This document shows, in pieces, positions 1 to 3,480 of a stretch of DNA of 5,948 nt (positions are counted from its first letter, which is position 1; every line of letters begins with the position of its first letter). Made by a program: the position numbers and the translations under genes. The notes under the pieces were generated by a model. It saw nothing but the letters and a program-made list of their open reading frames with translations. It did no database searches and was not told the origin of the DNA. Source of the stretch: Fibrobacteres bacterium CG2_30_45_31 (GTDB lineage Bacteria; Fibrobacterota; Fibrobacteria; Fibrobacterales; Fibrobacteraceae). The stretch covers positions 1 through 5,948 of the forward strand of contig MNYL01000108.1 in assembly GCA_001873075.1 (NCBI GenBank). The letters are read 5' to 3'.

Positions 1-1
1 A

Positions 2-244
2 GACGAAGGAGGCCGTCATACTCCGTTTATGAATGGGTACCGTCCTCAGTTCTATTTCCGTACCACTGATGTAACTGGTTCGATCCAGCTTCCAGAAGGT
101 ATTGAAATGGTGACTCCGGGTGATACCGTTACAATTACAGTGGAACTCATCGCTCCGATCGCTATGGACAAGCAACTTCGCTTCGCAATTCGCGAAGGTG
201 GTCGCACCGTGGGCGCTGGCTCCGTTACCGAAATCATCAAGTAA
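2..244 (+). CDS. tuf: Elongation factor Tu, C-terminal part (5' end outside window)
   Basis: Only the last 80 residues are visible. The reading frame is open from base 2 and begins DEGGRHTPF, followed by GYRPQFYFRTTDVTG and ending IREGGRTVGAGSVTEIIK; these are hallmark stretches of EF-Tu domain 3 (matching roughly E. coli residue 314 to the end). EF-Tu is the cytoplasmic GTPase that delivers aminoacyl-tRNA to the ribosome; the GTPase domain lies upstream of the window. The ATG at 29 is an internal Met, not the start, since homology continues upstream of it. The Arg-Thr pair of FYFRTT, a site linked to pulvomycin/kirromycin resistance in E. coli, is unchanged. The stop codon is 15 bases before rpmG, suggesting cotranscription. 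Identification is very secure; whether the genome has a second tuf copy cannot be told here. Confidence 0.97.
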   Translation, partial: DEGGRHTPFMNGYRPQFYFRTTDVTGSIQLPEGIEMVTPGDTVTITVELIAPIAMDKQLRFAIREGGRTVGAGSVTEIIK

Positions 245-259
245 GAAAGAGAGAGTAAC

Positions 260-412
260 ATGCCAAGGGAACTAATTACGCTTGAATGTACAGTATGCAA
301 TCAGCGCAACTACGATTGCGATAAGAACAAGCGTCTGCACCCGTCACGCGTAGAACATAAAAAGTACTGCCCGTTTTGTCGTAAGCATACCGTTCACAAG
401 GAAACTAAGTAA
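260..412 (+). CDS. rpmG: 50S ribosomal protein L33, zinc-ribbon form
   Basis: A 50-residue protein starting MPRELITLECTVC and ending YCPFCRKHTVHKETK. It matches L33 (bL33), a small protein of the large subunit near the E site. Four cysteines in two CxxC pairs (C10/C13 and C37/C40) form the zinc-binding knuckle of the 'C+' type seen in Bacillus L33; the E. coli protein lacks them. The KNKR motif and the C-terminal HKETK tail are typical. An extra Cys at position 20 is not part of the knuckles. Start choice: the ATG at 260 follows a purine-rich stretch (AAGAAAGAGAGAG) rather than a textbook GGAGG, and gives the normal family length of about 50. It lies 15 bases after tuf and 11 bases before the tRNA-Trp gene. 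In genomes with several L33 paralogues the C+ and C- forms can respond to zinc; no zinc-responsive operator is visible here. Confidence 0.95.
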   Translation: MPRELITLECTVCNQRNYDCDKNKRLHPSRVEHKKYCPFCRKHTVHKETK

Positions 413-423
413 GGAAATTAAAT

Positions 424-496
424 AGGTCGGTAGCTCAATTGGTAGAGTTACGGTCTCCAAAACCGTCGGTTGGGGGTTCGATTCCCTCCCGACCTG
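424..496 (+). tRNA. trnW: tRNA-Trp (anticodon CCA)
   Basis: A complete 73-base cloverleaf can be folded by hand. Acceptor stem 424-430 pairs with 489-495 (7 perfect pairs). D stem 433-436 pairs with 445-448, with one G-U. Anticodon stem 450-454 pairs perfectly with 462-466 around loop CTCCAAA, placing anticodon CCA at 457-459. T stem 472-476 pairs with 484-488 (one G-U) around TTCGATT. The discriminator base at 496 is G, as expected for bacterial tRNA-Trp. The genomic sequence continues TTT, so the 3' CCA is not encoded and must be added by nucleotidyltransferase after 3' trimming. The gene sits between rpmG and secE with no terminator or promoter evident on either side, so it is probably excised from a polycistronic transcript by RNase P and RNase Z-like processing. 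Confidence 0.97.
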
Positions 497-518
497 TTTC
501 ACTTCCGGAGTCTAAAAA

Positions 519-707
519 ATGCAAAAAATCCAGCAATACATTAAAGAAGTCATTCAGGAATTGAAGAAAGTGACCTGGCCGACCTGGGAAGAGCTCAAGG
601 GTTCAACGATGGTTGTGATTCTCTTTAGCGTCATTATGGGATGCTACATTGCAGGACTTGACTTTGTTTTTGCTATGCTTGTAGAAAAATTCTTAGGTCG
701 CGGGTAA
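519..707 (+). CDS. secE: Preprotein translocase subunit SecE
   Basis: A 62-residue protein with the SecE signature KKVTWPTWEEL at about residues 16-26, preceded by an amphipathic helix and followed by one hydrophobic membrane segment (about residues 31-54). This is the short single-span form found in most bacteria, unlike the three-span E. coli protein. SecE clamps the SecY channel in the inner membrane and is essential for protein export with SecYG and SecA. Start choice: the ATG at 519 has GGAG at 507-510, 8 bases upstream, lying just after the tRNA 3' end. The gene is followed by nusG after only 6 bases, the classic secE-nusG pairing. Nothing looks truncated. Confidence 0.96.
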   Translation: MQKIQQYIKEVIQELKKVTWPTWEELKGSTMVVILFSVIMGCYIAGLDFVFAMLVEKFLGRG

Positions 708-713
708 AATAAT

Positions 714-1250
714 ATGAAATGGTACGCGATACATACTTTTTCTGGTCAAGAAAGCAATATCAAGAAACATCTTGAGATGTTGATTGAGCGCGAAGGCGTT
801 CAAGATAAGTTCGGTCGCATACTTGTGCCACAGAAAGTGGTGCAAAGCAATGTCCGCGGTAAACGCAAGACGACGGTACAGAATTTATTTCCTGCGTATA
901 TCATTGTTGAAATGGAGCTGGACGAGCTCACCCAGCACCTGGTAACGACCATTCAAGGTGTTACCCATTTTGGAGGAACTAGCAGGCTGAATAAGGTGCC
1001 AGTTCCTCTACGTCAGAGCGAGGTCGATCGCCTTCTTGGTGTTGATCCTGAAGACAACTTGGAAGGTGAGATCCAAATTCCCTATGTGGTTGGCGATAGT
1101 GTTTGCATCAAGGAAGGTCCATTCAAGGGCTTTGTAGGCACTGTGGAAGAAATTATGACTGATAAATTAAAACTTAAAGTCATGGTATCCGTGTTCGGAC
1201 GTTCCACGCCAGTCGAGCTTGGTTTTGGCCAAGTGGAGACAGTCTCTTAA
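714..1250 (+). CDS. nusG: Transcription termination/antitermination factor NusG
   Basis: A 178-residue protein, close to the usual 175-185. It starts MKWYAIHTFSGQE, the conserved first strand of the NGN domain that binds the RNA polymerase clamp; LFPAYIIVEM (58-67) matches the usual FPGYVLVEM, with Ala replacing Gly. The C-terminal KOW domain spans about 126-177, with VGDSVCIKEGPFKGFVGTV and the conserved end VFGRSTPVELGFGQVE. NusG suppresses pausing and links RNA polymerase to Rho or to ribosomal protein S10. One oddity: the usual F-[IVL]-G-G stretch reads HFGGTS (85-90), apparently one residue shorter. No good ribosome-binding site precedes the ATG (the nearest AGG is 16 bases away), so translation may be coupled to secE, which ends 6 bases upstream. 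The product is not in doubt. Confidence 0.97.
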   Translation: MKWYAIHTFSGQESNIKKHLEMLIEREGVQDKFGRILVPQKVVQSNVRGKRKTTVQNLFPAYIIVEMELDELTQHLVTTIQGVTHFGGTSRLNKVPVPLRQSEVDRLLGVDPEDNLEGEIQIPYVVGDSVCIKEGPFKGFVGTVEEIMTDKLKLKVMVSVFGRSTPVELGFGQVETVS

Positions 1251-1280
1251 CTCTAGGGTTTTTGTAACGGAGAATAAAAA

Positions 1281-1706
1281 GTGGCTAAGAAAATTACAGG
1301 TTACATTAAGCTCCAAATCCCCGGTGGCGCGGCAAATCCGTCTCCTCCGGTGGGTCCAGCCCTTGGTCAAAAGGGTGTGAACATTATGGAGTTTTGTAAG
1401 CAATTTAATGCTAAGACGCAAGATGCTAAAGGAATGATCATTCCTGTGGTTATCACGGTCTATGCAGACAAAAGCTTTACCTTCATTACGAAGGTCTCGC
1501 CAGTAGCAGTTCTTATTAAGAAAGCTGTTGGTATCGAAAGCGCCTCGGGTGAACCCAACCGTAAAAAAGTTGCTAAGATCACTCAAGCCCAGATCAAGGA
1601 AATCGCTCAAAAGAAGATGCCTGATCTGAATACAATCGACCTCGAAGCCGCCATGCGTATGGTTATGGGCACTGCCCGTTCCATGGGTGTGGATGTGATT
1701 GACTGA
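1281..1706 (+). CDS. rplK: 50S ribosomal protein L11
   Basis: A 141-residue protein, the standard L11 (uL11) size. The N-terminal domain carries the proline-rich stretch GAANPSPPVGPALGQKGVNI (about 16-35), the region that with 23S rRNA forms the thiostrepton pocket and GTPase-associated centre. The C-terminal rRNA-binding domain is recognisable from GEPNRKKVAKIT and ends MVMGTARSMGVDV. The start codon is GTG at 1281, fixed by MAKKITGYIKLQI aligning with family N-termini and by GGAG at 1269-1272, 8 bases upstream. The gap to nusG is 30 bases, which leaves little room for the separate promoter and L1-binding leader known upstream of E. coli rplK. It is followed by rplA after a 43-base gap. Confidence 0.98.
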   Translation: MAKKITGYIKLQIPGGAANPSPPVGPALGQKGVNIMEFCKQFNAKTQDAKGMIIPVVITVYADKSFTFITKVSPVAVLIKKAVGIESASGEPNRKKVAKITQAQIKEIAQKKMPDLNTIDLEAAMRMVMGTARSMGVDVID

Positions 1707-1723
1707 GAGGCAGGTAATTAACC

Positions 1724-1739
1724 GTTAGATGTATCTGAC
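1724..1739 (+). promoter_or_regulatory. Small hairpin immediately before the rplA ribosome-binding site
   Basis: GTTAGA (1724-1729) pairs with TCTGAC (1734-1739), with one G-U pair, around loop TGTA. The stem ends directly against the AGGA ribosome-binding site at 1740-1743. The position would suit a translational control element, and L1 is a known autoregulator in other bacteria, but six pairs could occur by chance and I cannot match the L1 recognition motif. Treat as a candidate only. Confidence 0.25.
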
Positions 1740-1743
1740 AGGA
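1740..1743 (+). promoter_or_regulatory. rplA ribosome-binding site that decides the start
   Basis: AGGA lies 6 bases before the ATG at 1750. A longer reading is possible from an ATG at 1729, adding seven residues, but that ATG has no well-spaced Shine-Dalgarno sequence and the extra residues are not part of L1. The N-terminus MFRGKKYKK matches the basic start of L1 proteins (for example RGKRY). Confidence 0.8.
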
Positions 1744-1749
1744 AACACC

Positions 1750-2436
1750 ATGTTCAGAGGAAAAAAATACAAGAAAGTGGTTGAAGCCTATGACCGTACT
1801 AAAGCGTATGGTGTAGATGAAGCCATTCAAATTCTTAAAAAGTCCGAGGTGAAGTTCGACCAAACGGTCGAGTTGCACTTTAATCTCGGTGTGGATCCAA
1901 AACATTCCGACCAAGTGGTTCGCGGCACAGTAGTGCTTCCCCATGGCACCGGACGTAAGGTCCGTGTTCTCGTATTCTGTAAGGATAATAACTTCCAGGT
2001 TGCGAAGGATGCCGGTGCTGATTACGTGGGTGGCGATGACTTGGTTCAGAAAATTCTGGGTGGCTGGCTCGACTTTGATTCCGTTATTGCTACTCCCGAC
2101 ATGATGCCGGTGATTAGTAAGGTTGCAAAAGTGCTTGGCCCCCGTGGATTGATGCCTAGTCCTAAGGCTGGTACAGTCACTATTAATGTGGCTCAGACTG
2201 TCAAGGAACTGAAGGCCGGTAAGATCCAGTATCGCGTAGATAAGGGTGCGAACGTGCACGCCCCGGTTGGTAAGCTCTCGTTCACAGTCGAACAGCTCGC
2301 TGAAAATGCGAAGGTTGTTATCGATTCTGTGATGAAGGCAAAGCCGCAGACTTCTAAGGGTACATTCATCAAGAGTCTTTCTATGACTGCGACGATGACC
2401 CCTAGCGTTAAACTTGATTTGGGCATGACCCGATAG
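1750..2436 (+). CDS. rplA: 50S ribosomal protein L1
   Basis: A 228-residue protein from the ATG at 1750, near the usual 229-235. Family marks in order: the basic N-terminus MFRGKKYKK, FDQTVELHFNLGVDPKHSDQ (about 36-55), VRGTVVLPHGTG (57-68), and the L1 signature LGPRGLMPSPKAGTV (129-143), with the second half of domain I following (about 155-225). L1 (uL1) forms the mobile L1 stalk that helps deacylated tRNA leave the E site, and in E. coli it represses the L11-L1 mRNA. The upstream ATG at 1729 is rejected as the start on ribosome-binding and homology grounds. The stop codon TAG overlaps the ribosome-binding site of rplJ, only 8 bases from its ATG, so the two genes are probably translationally coupled. 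Confidence 0.97.
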   Translation: MFRGKKYKKVVEAYDRTKAYGVDEAIQILKKSEVKFDQTVELHFNLGVDPKHSDQVVRGTVVLPHGTGRKVRVLVFCKDNNFQVAKDAGADYVGGDDLVQKILGGWLDFDSVIATPDMMPVISKVAKVLGPRGLMPSPKAGTVTINVAQTVKELKAGKIQYRVDKGANVHAPVGKLSFTVEQLAENAKVVIDSVMKAKPQTSKGTFIKSLSMTATMTPSVKLDLGMTR

Positions 2437-2439
2437 GAG
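2435..2439 (+). promoter_or_regulatory. rplJ ribosome-binding site overlapping the rplA stop
   Basis: AGGAG shares bases with the rplA stop TAG (2434-2436) and is 5 bases from the rplJ ATG. A ribosome terminating on rplA would sit on this site, which favours reinitiation or coupling and leaves no intergenic room for a structured leader. Confidence 0.8.
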
Positions 2440-2444
2440 ACACC

Positions 2445-2948
2445 ATGAAAGCTGTAGTTAAAAAACAACAGACTGTGGATGCTATCGTTGAGTCCTTCAA
2501 GGGGGCGACTGCAATCTACCTACTCAATTATCAGGGCATTACTGTTGAAAAAGACAGCCTGCTTCGCCGTAACCTTAAGGCTAAGGGCGTGAAGTATTGT
2601 GCTGTTAAGAATACTCTTCTGAAGCGTGTTCTTGCAAAGCTTGACGTCAAGGGTCTCGACGATGCGCTCGTCGGTGCAACCTCTGTGATGGTTGGCTTTG
2701 AAGAAGATCCTCTGCTTCCGGCTCGTGAAATCGAAGCGTTCCACAAGACGAATGCCGATTTCCTTATCGCGAAGAGTATCTTTGTCGACGGCAAGATGAT
2801 GCCTGGTTCTGCTGTTGTTAACCTTTCCAAGATTCCGGATCGCAAGGGCATGCTTGCCCAGTTGGTCACGATCATTCTTGGACCGGGTTCGACAATCGCG
2901 GGTCAGTTGAAGACTATTACTGAGAAACTGGAAAAAGAGGCCGGCTGA
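2445..2948 (+). CDS. rplJ: 50S ribosomal protein L10
   Basis: A 167-residue protein, normal for L10 (uL10). The N-terminal rRNA-binding domain shows LNYQGITVEKDSLLRRNLK (about 27-45), the usual 'Y-x-G-[LI]-[TS]-V' and 'LR..L' pattern, then VKYCAVKNTLLKRVL (49-63), the conserved K-N-T-L motif. The C-terminal part ends with one helix (about 147-166), onto which L7/L12 dimers load. The helix is short, as in bacteria with two dimers rather than three (inference from length). L10 plus L12 forms the ribosomal stalk that recruits translation GTPases. In E. coli the L10-L12 complex represses its own mRNA through a leader before rplJ; here only 8 bases separate rplA from rplJ. The gene is followed by rplL after 59 bases. 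Confidence 0.97.
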   Translation: MKAVVKKQQTVDAIVESFKGATAIYLLNYQGITVEKDSLLRRNLKAKGVKYCAVKNTLLKRVLAKLDVKGLDDALVGATSVMVGFEEDPLLPAREIEAFHKTNADFLIAKSIFVDGKMMPGSAVVNLSKIPDRKGMLAQLVTIILGPGSTIAGQLKTITEKLEKEAG

Positions 2949-3007
2949 TCGGACCTCCCACAATCACACAAGAAACTATAAAAACGGAATAATCGGAGAA
3001 ACACATC

Positions 3008-3379
3008 ATGGCAACAGATATCAAGGCTATTGGTGATCAAATCGCGGGTCTTACCCTTCTCGAAGCTAAGCAATTGGCTGACTACCTCAAAGAAACCCAC
3101 GGCATTGAAGCCGCTGCTGGTGGCGGAGTCGTTATGGCTGCTGCTCCTGCTGAAGCTGTAGAAGAAAAGACCGAATTCGACATTGTACTCGTTGAATGCG
3201 GTGCTAAGAAAATGGATGTCCTTAAGGCTATCCGTACAATTACGGGTCTCGGTCTCAAGGAAGCCAAGGATCTCGTGGAGAAGGCTAACAGCATGGTGAA
3301 GGAAGCTGCACCAAAGGCTGATGCCGAGAAGATTAAGAAGGAACTGGAAGACCTCGGAGCAAAGGTCGCTCTGAAGTAA
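3008..3379 (+). CDS. rplL: 50S ribosomal protein L7/L12
   Basis: A 123-residue protein, the standard L7/L12 (bL12) length. Residues 1-33 form the dimerisation domain (LTLLEAKQLADYLKE), followed by an Ala/Gly-rich hinge (about 34-55). The C-terminal domain starts near 56 with TEFDIVLVECGAKKMDVLKA and includes TGLGLKEAKDLVEKA, the helices that contact EF-Tu, EF-G and other GTPases. The stretch after LVE reads KANSMVKEAA where many homologues have GAPKPVKEG, a mild divergence, and Cys64 is unusual compared with the common Ser/Ala. The ATG at 3008 has GGAG at 2995-2998, 9 bases away. The 59-base gap from rplJ carries no obvious structure apart from this site. L12 is needed in several copies per ribosome, so a strong translation signal and the terminator-like hairpin after it make sense. 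Confidence 0.98.
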   Translation: MATDIKAIGDQIAGLTLLEAKQLADYLKETHGIEAAAGGGVVMAAAPAEAVEEKTEFDIVLVECGAKKMDVLKAIRTITGLGLKEAKDLVEKANSMVKEAAPKADAEKIKKELEDLGAKVALK

Positions 3380-3404
3380 TGCTTTCAGCTCATTGATCCT
3401 TAAA

Positions 3405-3447
3405 ACCAAATGCCTGCACGAGCGTGTGGGCTTTTGGTCTTTCTCTT
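3405..3447 (+). terminator. Hairpin with U-rich tail between rplL and rpoB, probable attenuator
   Basis: ACCAAA (3405-3410) pairs with TTTGGT (3433-3438). After a single T-T mismatch, GCCTGCAC (3412-3419) pairs with GTGTGGGC (3424-3431), including two G-U pairs, closing on a GAGC tetraloop. That is 14 pairs in all. The following CTTTCTCTT is pyrimidine/T-rich but interrupted by C, so termination is probably partial. E. coli has a known attenuator in the same rplL-rpoB gap that lowers rpoB expression relative to the stalk proteins; a similar role is inferred. The hairpin could also be an RNase III cleavage site. Confidence 0.75.
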
Positions 3448-3480
3448 GTTCAAGGTTTTTCACCGGATGAGGTATTTTCA

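Noticed and set aside
1236..1246. GAGA-CAG-TCTC inverted repeat at the end of nusG as a terminator
   Set aside because: Only four pairs with a three-base loop, inside the nusG coding end; the T-rich run follows too far away to make a convincing intrinsic terminator.
1729..1731. Upstream ATG as the rplA start (adds MYLTGNT)
   Set aside because: It has no well-spaced Shine-Dalgarno sequence, the added residues are not L1-like, and the ATG at 1750 has AGGA at ideal distance and an L1-like N-terminus.
1663..2259. A 198-codon minus-strand open frame over the end of rplK and most of rplA
   Set aside because: It is antisense to two certain ribosomal protein genes and has no family resemblance.
2941..3007. 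Structured leader or promoter in the rplJ-rplL gap
   Set aside because: Only a trivial CCG/CGG pairing and the rplL ribosome-binding site are visible; nothing else supports a regulatory element.
3447..3478. A possible promoter before rpoB (TTGTTC ... TATTTT)
   Set aside because: The two boxes are about 20 bases apart and match poorly, and the -10 would overlap the rpoB ribosome-binding region. Transcription through the attenuator explains expression better.
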